DNA of 64,000 nucleotides from Archangium violaceum Cb vi76 (GCF_000733295.1 NZ_JPMI01000046.1:1-64000), one strand, 5' to 3'; positions 27,027 to 36,101 are shown, counted from the stretch's first letter. Notes: generated by a model not told the origin, from the sequence alone. Numbers and translations: made by a program.

Positions 27027-28603
27027 CGCGCTCGCTCGCCCTCGCCCTCACCCTGGTGGCCGCGCTCGCCCGCGCGCAGCAGCCTCCTCCCCCGCCCACG
27101 GAGGGCGAGGCACCGCGCGTGGCCAGCTTCGCGCTCATCCTCGGCGTCAACCACAGCTACGACCGCGCCCAACCGCCCCTGCGCTTCGCGGACGACGACG
27201 CCGCACGCTACCTGGACTTGTTCCGCCTGCTGGGCGCACGCACCTATCTGCTCGCGCGCCTCGACGACAACACGCGAAGGCTGCACCCGCAGGCCGCCGC
27301 CGAGGCGCTCGAGCCCACGTTGCCCACCCTGCGCGCCCAGGTGCGCCAGCTCGCGCGGGACATCGCCCAGGCGCGCGCGCGTGGCGTGGCCTCCGAGCTG
27401 TACGTGGTCTACGCGGGCCACGGCGCGCTGCGCGACGGTGCGGGCACGGTGAGCCTGGAGGACGGGCCGTTGACCGGCACCGAGCTCTCGCGTGACGTGG
27501 TGGAGCCCGTGGGCGCCAGCCGCGTGCACGTCATCGTGGACGCGTGCGACTCGTACTACCTGGCCTACGGCCGAGGCCCCGGTGGCGAGCGCCGGGCCCT
27601 CAGCGGCTTCGCCCTGCCGAAGGGCCTGGCCGGTGCGGCCAACGTGGGGCTGCTGCTGTCCACCTCATCCGCGCGCGAGAGCCACGAGTGGGAGGGCGTA
27701 CAGGCCGGCATCTTCCACCACGAGGTGCGCTCGGCGCTGATGGGCGCGGCGGACGCGGACCGCGACGGGCGCGTGTCCTACCGCGAGGTGGCCGCGTTCG
27801 TGGCACAGGCCAACGCCGCCATTCCCAACGAGCGTTTCCGCCCGCAGGTGCACGCACGGCCGCCCGCCGGTGGTGACGTGCTGCTCGACTTGCGGCCGGG
27901 CCTCGGCCGCCGGCTCGAGGTGGAAGGCGCGCTCGGCGGCCACTACCAGCTCGAGGACGGCAACGGCGTGCGGCTCGCCGAGTTCCACTCCGCCCCTGGC
28001 CAGCCGGTGCACCTGGTGCGGCCGGGTCCCACCGACACCCATTACCTGCGGCGTGTGGGCGAGAACGAGCAGGAGTACCGGCTCCCGGCGGGGGACGGTG
28101 TGGTGGAGCTCGCCGCGCTCGAGCCACGCCCCCCGCAGGTTGCCTGGCGTGGCGCCGCACACGAGGCCTTCACCCGCCTGTTCACGCTGCCCTTTGGCCC
28201 GGAAGAAGTGGCGCGCATGAAGCTGCCACCCGCGCCCATGGCGCCGCGCGTGCCGCCCCCCGCCAGCCCCGCCGTGACTGAACCGAACAGCCTCATCGAG
28301 GGCGGCGCGATGGCGCTCGTGGTGGGCGGCGGCGCACTCGTTGGGGCGGTGGGCACCGCCGTGCATGCGCACGGGCTCGCCAACGAGCTGCCGTCCACGG
28401 CCCCCCAGTGGATGGTGGCCGAGCAGAACGCCCGCATCCGCGCCGCCAACACCACCATGATGGTGCTCGGCGGAGTGGGGCTGGGGGCGAGTGTCCTCGG
28501 CGGGGTGCTGCTCCTGTCGTCGGGTGCGCCCGCCACCACCCCGCTCCCCACCGTCACCGTGGGCCCTGGCGCGGGCGCCCTGTCCTTCAGCGGAAAATGG
28601 TGA
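27023..28603 (+). CDS. Exported caspase-fold (C14-like) protease with C-terminal membrane segments
   Basis: The product has 526 aa from a GTG overlapping the upstream stop. A signal peptide (SLALALTLVAALARAQ) is followed by a caspase p20-like domain: the ILGVNHSYD strand, YAGHGA with catalytic His133, and VIVDACDSYY with catalytic Cys175. A calcium-loop-like element (DADRDGRVSYREV) lies near residues 245-258. C-terminal to this is a beta-rich region and two hydrophobic Gly-rich segments (ALVVGGGALVGAVG and VLGGVGLGASVLGGVLLL). As an envelope protein translated with a sigma/anti-sigma pair it may process the anti-sigma factor or execute the response. That role is inference. Confidence 0.88.
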   Translation: MTRSLALALTLVAALARAQQPPPPPTEGEAPRVASFALILGVNHSYDRAQPPLRFADDDAARYLDLFRLLGARTYLLARLDDNTRRLHPQAAAEALEPTLPTLRAQVRQLARDIAQARARGVASELYVVYAGHGALRDGAGTVSLEDGPLTGTELSRDVVEPVGASRVHVIVDACDSYYLAYGRGPGGERRALSGFALPKGLAGAANVGLLLSTSSARESHEWEGVQAGIFHHEVRSALMGAADADRDGRVSYREVAAFVAQANAAIPNERFRPQVHARPPAGGDVLLDLRPGLGRRLEVEGALGGHYQLEDGNGVRLAEFHSAPGQPVHLVRPGPTDTHYLRRVGENEQEYRLPAGDGVVELAALEPRPPQVAWRGAAHEAFTRLFTLPFGPEEVARMKLPPAPMAPRVPPPASPAVTEPNSLIEGGAMALVVGGGALVGAVGTAVHAHGLANELPSTAPQWMVAEQNARIRAANTTMMVLGGVGLGASVLGGVLLLSSGAPATTPLPTVTVGPGAGALSFSGKW

Positions 28604-28643
28604 GTTCGTCCACCGTCACGCCGAGCGGCGTTCCTCTCTCGAC

Positions 28644-31610
28644 ATGACCCGAAACCACCTCCGACCCAGGCCATGGCTGGCGCTGTGCGCCGCCCTCACG
28701 ATGACCGCCGCTGGCTGTACCAGGGAGCTGACCGAGGGCAACCGGCCCTGCCCCTGCTCCGAGGGCTGGACCTGCTGCGCCAACAAATGCGTGCCCGAGG
28801 GGCAGTCCTGCGCCGAGCCCAACCCGCCGTCCGACGACCCGCCGTCCGACGACCCGCCGCCCGACAACCTGCCGCCCGACAACCCGCCGCCCGACACCAC
28901 GGCGCCCGCCGCGCCGCGATTCACCGAGCCGTCGACCGGGCTGCTCACGCGTCAGCGGACCATGACCATCAAGGGCACGGCCGAGGCGAACGCGACCGTG
29001 TCGCTGTACCTCAACGCCTCCTGCGGCGGCTTCGCGGCGAAGACGACGTCCGCGGACACGGAGGGGCGCTTCGAGCTGACCGTCACCGTCGGGACCAACT
29101 CGCGCACCTCCCTCAGCGCGAACGCGCGCGACGCGGCGGGAAACACCTCGCTCTGCACCTCGCCGGCGCTCACGGTGGACCACGACGACATGAGCCCGAT
29201 GGTGTCGGGCTGGAGCCTGGAGGGCTCCTCCATCGGGCGCGCCACCTCCGTCACCCTCAGGGGAACGACCGAGGCAGCGGCGCGCGTGAGCCTCTTCCAG
29301 GGGGAACGCTGCGAGGGCACGCCCGTCGCGGAGCAGGCCGCGAGCGCGGCCGGAGGCTTCATCTTCGTCGCCGAGACACTTGCCAACCAGACCGCCCATT
29401 GGACCGTGCGCGCCACGGACGCGGCCGGCAATGAAGGCGCATGCTTCGGGTGGGTGGCGAGCTACACGCACGACGACGTGGCGCCCGCCGCCCCCGCGGT
29501 GACCTCCACACTGCCCGCTTCGGGGACGAGCCGGTCGTTGAGACTCGACGGCACGGCGGAGCCCGGCACCACCGTGATGGTGTGGATGAACGCCACGTGC
29601 TCCAGCGACCCGTCGAACAGCGTCCTCGTTCCATCAGGGGGAAGCTGGTCATCCTCTGTCTGGGTGGCGAGCAACACCACCACCCAGGCCTCGGTCCGTG
29701 CGAAGGACCCGGCGAACAATCTCTCGGAATGCTTGCCGCTCGGCGGCTACACCCACGATGAGTTGCCGCCCGCCATCCCCTCGCAGCTGGCCACCTCGCC
29801 CGCCTCGCCCAACAACGTGACCCGCACGCCGGAGCTGACGGGCCTCACCGAGCCGGGCGCGCGCGTGTTCATCAAGGGCAGCGAGTGCGGTACGGGCAAC
29901 GGCCAGACGCTCGGCGAGACGCAGGCGGGCGAGAATGGGACATTCCGCATCACGCTCACGCTGCCCGCCGACGCGTGCACCCTGCTCGTGCACGCGCGCG
30001 ACGCACTCGGCAACACGAGTGGGAGTGCCTCACTGCGCTACGTGTATGACATCACCCCGCCCCCGCCGCCCGAGCGGCTACGGCTCGCGGCACCCTCGCC
30101 CTCGGCGGTGGAGACCCGGGTGAGCGTATTCGGCACCGCTCCGCTCGACACGCGCGTGCAGGTCTTCTCCCAGGAGGAGTGCCAGGGGCCCGTGCGAGCC
30201 GAAGTCACCTCGGTGCGCGGTCCCACCGCGACCGACCCCACCTGGTTCGAGGCGCCGCTGGAGGCCGAGGCCGAGGCCACGACGCGCTACTCCGCGCGCA
30301 CGGTGGACGGCGTGGGCAACCCGTCCGGCTGCGTGGCCGTGACCGGCGCCTTCGAGCACGCATCAGGCGCCCCCGGCTGGCGGGCACGCGAGGAGCTGAC
30401 GTTCGGCCCGCGGCACCTCGCGCACGACGAGCAGGGGTTCACCTTCGCGTTCGATGACCAGAGCACGAGCGAAAGCCCGTACGCGCCCAAGCGTGTGAAG
30501 GTGGCACGGCGCGCGAGCGCCGGGGACGGCACGTCCTGGGGTACGCCGCGCGTGCTCACCTCGGGTGCCTCACACGGCGGCGAGCCGCGGCTCGCGCTGA
30601 ACGCACGCGGCGACGCCGCCGTGGTGTGGGCGGAGGACCATGGCGTGGATCCGGTGCGGCTGGTCCGCTTCGACTCGCGGACGGGCACGTGGACCGAGCC
30701 GCTCGCACTCACGGTGCTCGGCAGCCCCACCGGCCAGGTGGCCGTGGCGCTCGACGCGGGTGGGAATGTGACGGCGTGCTGGCTCAGCCAGCACTCGGAT
30801 GGCATCGAGCGCGTGTGGTGCGCGCGCGTGCCGTCATCCGGCCCCGTGGAAGCCTCGGAGACCCTCGCGAACGTGACCCCGAACGCCCGGCTCGAGGGGG
30901 CGCTCACGGCTGGGGGACAGGTGCTCCTGGTATGGAGCGAGGACATCGGTGACGAGAAGCGCACCTACCGCGCGCGGACCCTCGTACCGGGCGCGGGTTG
31001 GGGGGCCATTTCGGATCCCACGGAGGGTGCGACGGGCGCGCTACGGCTGGGGGCGACACGCCACGGGCTCGGCTGGGTCGCCTATAGCGGTGTGTTGGGG
31101 ACCTTCCTGCGCCGGTTCGATCCAGCCGCGGGGGGCCTGCAGGCCGCGGAGCTGGTGGCGCCGCGCGAGTTCGAGCAGTTGAGCGTCCTGCTCGAACCCG
31201 AGGGGGACACCGTGATTGGCGCCGCCGGGTGGGGAATCACCACCGTGTGGGTGGGCCACCGGGCGCCCGGCGGCGCCTGGGCCTCGAGCACCCTGACCGT
31301 CCCAACGGTGTTCGGCTCCTACAGCGTGAAGCTGACCACGGCCGCCCCGGGCGAGGCCTGGGTGTTCTGGGATGACCGTTACGGCCCCCCCACCCAGGGC
31401 TTCAGGAGCAACTACTGGCGCGCGGGCATCTGGGCGCAGCGCTTCCGCGCGGGGACTGGCTGGGGCGAGGTGCGGTTGCTCGAGGTGGACCCGAGCTCGT
31501 ACGTGCACCTGGAGGCAGCCGACGGTCAGCCTGACGGCCTCGTCACCCTCACCTGGCGGTACGTCAACACCTGGGGCGAGTACCCCAGCGCCCTGCGCAT
31601 CTTCCGCTGA
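28644..31610 (+). CDS. Large lipoprotein with bacterial Ig-like repeats and propeller-like C-terminus
   Basis: The product has 988 aa. The signal ends in lipobox TAAGC; a Cys-rich stretch (CPCSEGWTCCANKC) follows, then a PP(S/P)D(D/N) linker encoded by five 15-bp repeats. Residues ~90-570 hold about five Ig-like/FN3-type repeats of ~90-100 residues, each opening with P-x-(F/V)-T-x-P and containing (A/G)TVSLY- or TVMVWM-like strands and DAAGN. The C-terminal ~400 residues have recurring short beta segments (AVVWAEDHG, VLLVWSEDIG, EAWVFWDDR) as in beta-propeller sugar- or surface-binding domains. It starts 40 bases behind the caspase gene, probably in the same transcription unit. Likely located on the outer membrane. 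Confidence 0.8.
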   Translation: MTRNHLRPRPWLALCAALTMTAAGCTRELTEGNRPCPCSEGWTCCANKCVPEGQSCAEPNPPSDDPPSDDPPPDNLPPDNPPPDTTAPAAPRFTEPSTGLLTRQRTMTIKGTAEANATVSLYLNASCGGFAAKTTSADTEGRFELTVTVGTNSRTSLSANARDAAGNTSLCTSPALTVDHDDMSPMVSGWSLEGSSIGRATSVTLRGTTEAAARVSLFQGERCEGTPVAEQAASAAGGFIFVAETLANQTAHWTVRATDAAGNEGACFGWVASYTHDDVAPAAPAVTSTLPASGTSRSLRLDGTAEPGTTVMVWMNATCSSDPSNSVLVPSGGSWSSSVWVASNTTTQASVRAKDPANNLSECLPLGGYTHDELPPAIPSQLATSPASPNNVTRTPELTGLTEPGARVFIKGSECGTGNGQTLGETQAGENGTFRITLTLPADACTLLVHARDALGNTSGSASLRYVYDITPPPPPERLRLAAPSPSAVETRVSVFGTAPLDTRVQVFSQEECQGPVRAEVTSVRGPTATDPTWFEAPLEAEAEATTRYSARTVDGVGNPSGCVAVTGAFEHASGAPGWRAREELTFGPRHLAHDEQGFTFAFDDQSTSESPYAPKRVKVARRASAGDGTSWGTPRVLTSGASHGGEPRLALNARGDAAVVWAEDHGVDPVRLVRFDSRTGTWTEPLALTVLGSPTGQVAVALDAGGNVTACWLSQHSDGIERVWCARVPSSGPVEASETLANVTPNARLEGALTAGGQVLLVWSEDIGDEKRTYRARTLVPGAGWGAISDPTEGATGALRLGATRHGLGWVAYSGVLGTFLRRFDPAAGGLQAAELVAPREFEQLSVLLEPEGDTVIGAAGWGITTVWVGHRAPGGAWASSTLTVPTVFGSYSVKLTTAAPGEAWVFWDDRYGPPTQGFRSNYWRAGIWAQRFRAGTGWGEVRLLEVDPSSYVHLEAADGQPDGLVTLTWRYVNTWGEYPSALRIFR
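28824..28898 (+). repeat. 15-bp coding repeat, five units (PPxDx linker)
   Basis: Five 15-base units encode PPSDD, PPSDD, PPPDN, LPPDN and PPPDT in the lipoprotein linker. Such tandem coding repeats can change copy number by slippage and alter linker length. Confidence 0.85.
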
Positions 31611-31657
31611 CACGCGCCCGGCACGACGGCCCCCCACGACGGTGGGTGACGGTTCGC

Positions 31658-32227
31658 TCAGAAGAACGACACGCCCAGGGAGCCGCTGATGACGAAGCCC
31701 TCGTGCTGGAACAGGGAGAGGGCGGCCGCCGTGAGGAGATCCGGATCTCCGCCCCCTCGCATCTGGACGTTGTCCTGACGCAGCCGCCAGCTCCACCCCA
31801 CGCGGGAGGAGATGAAGAACAGGCGGCCGAGAGCCCAGCGCGAGCCCACCGCCACGGTGCCCACGGGCGTGAGCAGCATGTCCGCGCAGGTCCGCACGCC
31901 GTCGATCTCCGACCAGGTCTCCCCTCCGAAGTTGAGGCTCATTCCCGCCTCGAGGAAGGGGCTCAAGACCACCTCGCCGAGCGGATGGAGACGCACCTGC
32001 GGGCCCACCCGCGTGCCCCATGCGCCCTGGCCGCCACTCAGGCGCAGGCCCAGGATCGGGTACATGCGGTACTCGACCTCCGCACCGTAGATGCCCGAGG
32101 GGCTGTTGAAGCCGACCGAGGCCCCGATATCGAGTTGGGTGGCTCCGGGCTTGGCCGAGTAACACCAGAGGCTCTTGCGGGTGGGAATGATCTCGGGAGC
32201 GGGCGGAGGGTGCGTCCGGACGATTAT
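31658..32227 (-). pseudogene. 5'-truncated outer-membrane beta-barrel protein
   Basis: The frame reads as a beta-barrel: alternating strands such as GASVGFNSPSGIYGAEVEYR, FLEAGMSLNFG and FVISGSLGVSFF, with a terminal Phe as in outer-membrane proteins. Barrel-like sequence continues upstream of the first possible start (Met at 32065) back to a stop at 32228-32230, with no ATG, GTG or TTG in between. The signal peptide and start are therefore gone. The break lies exactly where the MerR gene ends (32224). A 135-aa product from 32065 could be predicted, but it would lack export and several strands. Confidence 0.65.
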
Positions 32228-32658
32228 TCAAGGGATTGAAAAGCCCTCTTCCTTCGCGCGCCCATCGCTCCAGACGCGGCGTCCCGCACGATGCGGCGGA
32301 AGGTGGGGCATTCCATGTGGCTCGGCGCGGGGCAGGCAGCGGCGTGCCGCAGGCCGTCGCGCATGGCGCTGAGCTCGCGGATCGTCCTGTCCAGCTCCTC
32401 CGCCTTGGCCTCGAGCATCCGCCGGTCGATGCGCGGCAGCCCATCCGGCGCGAACATCAGCGCAATCTCATCGAGTGAGAAACCGGCGGCGCGTCCCAGA
32501 GCGATCAGTGCCAGCCGTTCCAGCACGCCGGGCTCGAACAAACGGCGCAGGCCCCGCCTGCCGATAGAGGCAATCAGCCCCTTTTCCTCATAGAACCGCA
32601 ACGTCGAGGCAGGAACGCCGGACCGCCGCGCCACCTCGGTGATGTCCAGGTCTTTCAT
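32224..32658 (-). CDS. MerR-family transcriptional regulator
   Basis: The product has 144 aa. The helix-turn-helix DITEVARRSGVPASTLRFYE and wing EKGLI...RRLFEP are typical of MerR. A dimerisation helix (residues ~85-110) follows. Two Cys sit in AACPAPSHMECPTF (spacing C-x7-C), so a metal or redox input is possible, but this is not the SoxR iron-sulfur pattern. It is divergent from a methyltransferase gene. A 14-bp palindrome lies between the two starts and probably serves as the operator for both. Its 3' end is fused to a broken outer-membrane gene. Confidence 0.88.
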   Translation of the reverse strand: MKDLDITEVARRSGVPASTLRFYEEKGLIASIGRRGLRRLFEPGVLERLALIALGRAAGFSLDEIALMFAPDGLPRIDRRMLEAKAEELDRTIRELSAMRDGLRHAAACPAPSHMECPTFRRIVRDAASGAMGARRKRAFQSLE

Positions 32659-32662
32659 TCTC

Positions 32663-32694
32663 TTGACCTCAAGTCGACTTGAACTGGCACAGTA
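32663..32694. promoter_or_regulatory. MerR-type operator/promoter with SoxR-box-like palindrome
   Basis: The perfect palindrome TCAAGTCGACTTGA (32669-32682) starts directly behind a TTGACC -35-like box (32663-32668). A weak -10 candidate lies 19-20 bases downstream (around 32688-32694). A palindrome inside an over-long spacer is the hallmark of MerR-activated promoters, and the core resembles the SoxR box CCTCAAGTTAACTTGA. It would serve the plus-strand methyltransferase and overlap the regulator's own promoter. Confidence 0.7.
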
Positions 32695-32733
32695 CGGCTT
32701 TCGATTCCCGAAGGCACGCCAAAGGAGAAACGC

Positions 32734-33594
32734 ATGAATGCCGCAAGCCAGACAGGTGACGAGCAGACGAAGTATTGGAATGGCATCGCTGGGCGCGCCT
32801 GGACCGAGGAGCAGGAGATGCTCGACCGGATGTACAAGCCGATCGAAGACCTGCTCGTGGCAGCGGTCCCCGCCAATTCCGGGCACCAGGTGCTCGACAT
32901 CGGCTGCGGTACGGGCGGCATGACGCTCGCGGTCGCGCGGCGGCTCGGCGCGGAGGGCCGCTGCGTTGGCATCGACATTTCGGATCCAATGCTCGCCGCC
33001 GCCCGGGCCCGCGCCGAACAGGAAGGCGTGCCGGCAACATTCATCCGCGCCAACGCGCAAGACCACGCATTCGAACCCGCGAGCTTCGACATGCTCATTT
33101 CACGTTTCGGCGTCATGTTCTTCGACGACCCCGTCCGAGCCTTCGCGAACATGAGGCGTGCCGTGAAGGACGGCGCCCCATTGCGCTTCGTCGCCTGGCG
33201 AAGTCTTTCGGAGAATCCATTCATGACGACGGCCGAGCGCACCGCGGCGCCGCTCCTGCCGAAACTTCCCGCTCGCCGTCCGGACGCGCCTGGGCCGTTC
33301 GCCTTCGCGGACCAGCACCGGGTCCACCGCATCCTGGAGGAAAGCGGCTGGGCCGGGATCGACATCCAGCCAATCGATGTGGCCTGCACCCTGCCCGAGA
33401 AGGAGTTGGTCCGTTACCTGAGCCGATTCGGTCCCCTCGGCCTGATCCTTCACGAGGTGGACGATCGGCTTCGCACCCAGGTCATCGAAACGGTCCGCGC
33501 CGCTTTCGAGCCCTATGTGCACGGAACGGAAGTCCGCTTCAACGCCGCCTGCTGGATGATCCGCGCCCAAGCGCCGAACAAAGCCCTACGATAG
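32734..33594 (+). CDS. Class I SAM-dependent methyltransferase
   Basis: The product has 286 aa; the ATG follows a near-ideal AAAGGAGAAA site. Motif I is VLDIGCGTGGMTLAVAR, motif II CVGIDISDPML, and post-I ASFDMLISRFGVMFF. This is the small-molecule methyltransferase type often divergent from MerR regulators. It is probably induced by the adjacent MerR through the palindrome upstream. The substrate is unknown; drug or metabolite methylation is an inference from the regulator type. Confidence 0.88.
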   Translation: MNAASQTGDEQTKYWNGIAGRAWTEEQEMLDRMYKPIEDLLVAAVPANSGHQVLDIGCGTGGMTLAVARRLGAEGRCVGIDISDPMLAAARARAEQEGVPATFIRANAQDHAFEPASFDMLISRFGVMFFDDPVRAFANMRRAVKDGAPLRFVAWRSLSENPFMTTAERTAAPLLPKLPARRPDAPGPFAFADQHRVHRILEESGWAGIDIQPIDVACTLPEKELVRYLSRFGPLGLILHEVDDRLRTQVIETVRAAFEPYVHGTEVRFNAACWMIRAQAPNKALR

Positions 33595-33631
33595 GTCTCC
33601 TACCCGGAGTTCCCACCCCAGGAGACCGAGC

Positions 33632-34662
33632 ATGAGCGCTGCATCACCGGAAGCGCCCACCGTCCACCCCACCGCGGCCATTGGTCAGGGTTACAATCCA
33701 TTCGATCCGGCCTTCCAGAGCAATCCCTACCCCTTCTATGCCCGAGCACGGAGCGAGGCGCCCGTCGCCTTTTGCCCGCAGTTCAACGTCTGGCTCGTGA
33801 CGAGCCAGGAGCTGATCAACCGCGTCCTGAAGAGTCCCACCCTCTTCTCCTCGCTCCACAACCTGGACAGCCCGGTGGTCCTGCCCGCGGAGATAGAGGC
33901 CGTGCTCGCCAAGGCCCATTACCCCCTCGCGCCGGGCTTGTTCAACAATGACCCACCGGGCCATACCCGTGTGCGTGCGCTCTGGAGGAGCAGCATGTCG
34001 CGGCCCAAAGCTGCGTCGACTACCAGAACTACTACGCTGGCCTGCTCGCGGACCGCGCCGCCCATCCCACCGGGGACCTGACGACGGCACTCGTCCAGGC
34101 CCGGGTGGACGGCGAGAAGCCCTTCACGACCGCGGAGATGATCTCACAGATGATGATTCTGCTGAGCGCGGGCCACGAGACGACCACGAGCCTCATCAGC
34201 GGCCTGCTGTACAACCTGTTGCGGAACCCCGAGCAATGGCAGGCGGTACGGGATGACCCGAAACTGCTCGAGGCGGCCATCGAGGAGACCGTGCGCTTCA
34301 CCTCGCCGGTGCAGATGGAGCCCCGCGTCGCCAAGGAGGCCACCGAACTGGGCGGAGTCGCGATCCCCCAGGGCGCGCGCTTGAATATCGTCTACGGCGC
34401 GGGCAACCGCGATGAGCGAGCGTTCGCGGACCCGGAGACCTTCAACGTCCAACGTCCGCAGGTGGGCCGGCACCTCGGCTTCGGCTGGGGCATCCACTTC
34501 TGCATTGGCGCGCCCCTGGCCCGGCTCGAGGCCCGTGTCGCCTTCGAGGTGCTCCGCGAGCGGCTGCCCCACCTGCGCCTCGCGCCCGGCTTCGTCCCCG
34601 AGTACGAGCCCAGCTTCTACTTCCGTGCGCTGAAGAAGCTGGACCTCGTCTGGGACAGATAG
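33632..34662 (+). pseudogene. Cytochrome P450 with internal deletion and frameshift
   Basis: The first frame (33632-~34000) gives a normal P450 N-terminus ending in the C-helix motif PPGHTRVRALW. The second frame, readable from ~33990 to 34662, resumes with VDYQNYYAGLLADR, the I-helix AGHETTTS, the EETVRF region and heme motif GFGWGIHFCIGAPLARLE. Between them ~80-100 residues (D- to F-helix region) are missing and the frame changes. The full length would be ~400 aa. Without that section a folded enzyme is impossible, so this is a dead gene. The start has a good site (CAGGAGACC). Confidence 0.85.
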
Positions 34663-34671
34663 GCCCGCCCG

Positions 34672-35319
34672 TCACTGCAGCAGGAACGTGTTCGACGTGG
34701 CCACGTGGCCGGCGAGGTCGGTGACGCGGATGGCCATGTCCGCCTGGGTGGAGTCGACCACGACCTGCTGCGTGAGGACCCCGTCCACGAAGGGCTCACT
34801 CACACGCGGGCCCACGGTGCTGCCAACCCCTGTCTCCAGACGCACGTTGCCGCGGAACGCCGCCGCGCCAGCGCCGGTCGCGCGCACCGTCAGCGTGAAG
34901 GGCACCAGGCGCCGCTGCGGGCCGATGGGGTCGATGCTGTAGCCCTCCGGCCACTCCCCCTCGACGACGGTGAGGCCGCCCGGGCGTACGGCGGTGCGGC
35001 CGTCCCCGAGCGTCACCTTCACGTCGTAGCTGCCGGGCGCGAGCACCGACGGAACGCGGGTGGAAACGACGCCCTCGGGCGAGACGGCGAGCGTGGGCAC
35101 ATCGAGCGACCCGACGCGCACCGACACCTGGGTGTCCACCTCGATGGTCCCCTTGCTGTAGTCGACCGCCGCGGGAAGGATCAGCTCGGCGTCGACGGCG
35201 AGCTCCGTGGCCTCGCTCGCGCGCATCTCCGGCGGCGAGACCGAGCGGATGACCGGCTCCGGCCAGTCCTGACAGGCCAGGAGCAACAACGGCGCGGCGA
35301 TGGAGACGAGCTTTCTCAT
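34672..35319 (-). CDS. IPT/TIG-like lipoprotein
   Basis: The product has 215 aa, with a short signal and lipobox LLAC near residue 16. The body is all-beta: VIRSVSPPEMRASEATELAV opens an IPT/TIG-like domain, VLAPGSYDVKVTLGDGRTAV its end, and a second Ig-like domain follows (YSIDPIGPQRRLVPFTLTV, VRVTDLAGHVATSNTF-like strands). It overlaps the upstream outer-membrane gene by four bases (ATGA), so the two are translated together and may form a surface complex. Confidence 0.75.
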   Translation of the reverse strand: MRKLVSIAAPLLLLACQDWPEPVIRSVSPPEMRASEATELAVDAELILPAAVDYSKGTIEVDTQVSVRVGSLDVPTLAVSPEGVVSTRVPSVLAPGSYDVKVTLGDGRTAVRPGGLTVVEGEWPEGYSIDPIGPQRRLVPFTLTVRATGAGAAAFRGNVRLETGVGSTVGPRVSEPFVDGVLTQQVVVDSTQADMAIRVTDLAGHVATSNTFLLQ

Positions 35320-35987
35320 GGCAAGTGATACCTCACACCGAGGAGCCCCTGCACCCCCGTCGAGCGCCCGGTGACGAAGGGAATGTACGCCTCGCCGAAC
35401 CCCACCCGCCCGTCGAGGAACGGCTCGATTGCCCCCAGGGGGAAGCGAAGCTGCGCCCCCGCGAGCAGCTCCCAACCGAGCGCCGAGCGCACGGAGCTCT
35501 CGGAGAAGTCGCTCGAGAGGTGATGCAGCGCCAGCGACGGCCCCACGCCGACGCGCACGTCCACGCCGAGGTATTTCATACTCACGAGGTTCATCCGCCC
35601 CACCGCGAGGAGTGGGAGGGAATGCATGGCGGAGACCCCCACTCCGGCGTCGGGGACATTCGCCTTGAAGCGCGCCAGCCGCCAGCCGAGCTCCACGTCG
35701 ATGGAGAAGCGACCCCAGCCAGGGGGTGTCAGGGTGAGCTGCACCGAGCCCTGGGGACCGCGGTTGAAGCCACCGCCGTAGAACGCGCCACCCGCGAGCG
35801 CGAGGGAGTAACGCAGCTCCTTCTTCTCCTCCGCCGGCTTCGTTGGAGCCGGCCGGGGAGGAGGCTCGGGGCTCGCCTCCCGAGGAGGAGCCTTCGGCTT
35901 CTTGCGGGAGGTTCCGCGGGGGGGACGCTCGGGAGCAGCCACGGCTGCGGTAGAGCAGAGCAGGAAGAGGAGCGCGAACCAACGCAT
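35316..35987 (-). CDS. Outer-membrane beta-barrel protein
   Basis: The product has 223 aa from the ATG at 35987 (MRWFALLFLLCSTAAVAA signal). A Pro/Lys-rich linker (residues ~20-55) leads into alternating strands (YSLALAGGAFYGGGFNRG, GRFSIDVELGWRL, VDVRVGVGPSLALHH, LLGVRYHLP) that suggest an 8- to 10-stranded barrel. It is the first gene of a two-gene operon with an IPT lipoprotein. The function is unknown. Confidence 0.75.
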   Translation of the reverse strand: MRWFALLFLLCSTAAVAAPERPPRGTSRKKPKAPPREASPEPPPRPAPTKPAEEKKELRYSLALAGGAFYGGGFNRGPQGSVQLTLTPPGWGRFSIDVELGWRLARFKANVPDAGVGVSAMHSLPLLAVGRMNLVSMKYLGVDVRVGVGPSLALHHLSSDFSESSVRSALGWELLAGAQLRFPLGAIEPFLDGRVGFGEAYIPFVTGRSTGVQGLLGVRYHLP

Positions 35988-36101
35988 GGGGGCAGGCGGT
36001 CCGCGGGGGCCAGTGCCGCGGAGGCGGGAGAAGCGAACCCCAGCCAGCGGTGATTGTCGAGCCCCTTCCAACATCACCCTTTCACGCGGCTCCGGGCTCC
36101 C

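Noticed and set aside
32224-32658. MerR protein as SoxR
   Set aside because: The operator resembles a SoxR box but the protein lacks the Cys cluster for the iron-sulfur centre.
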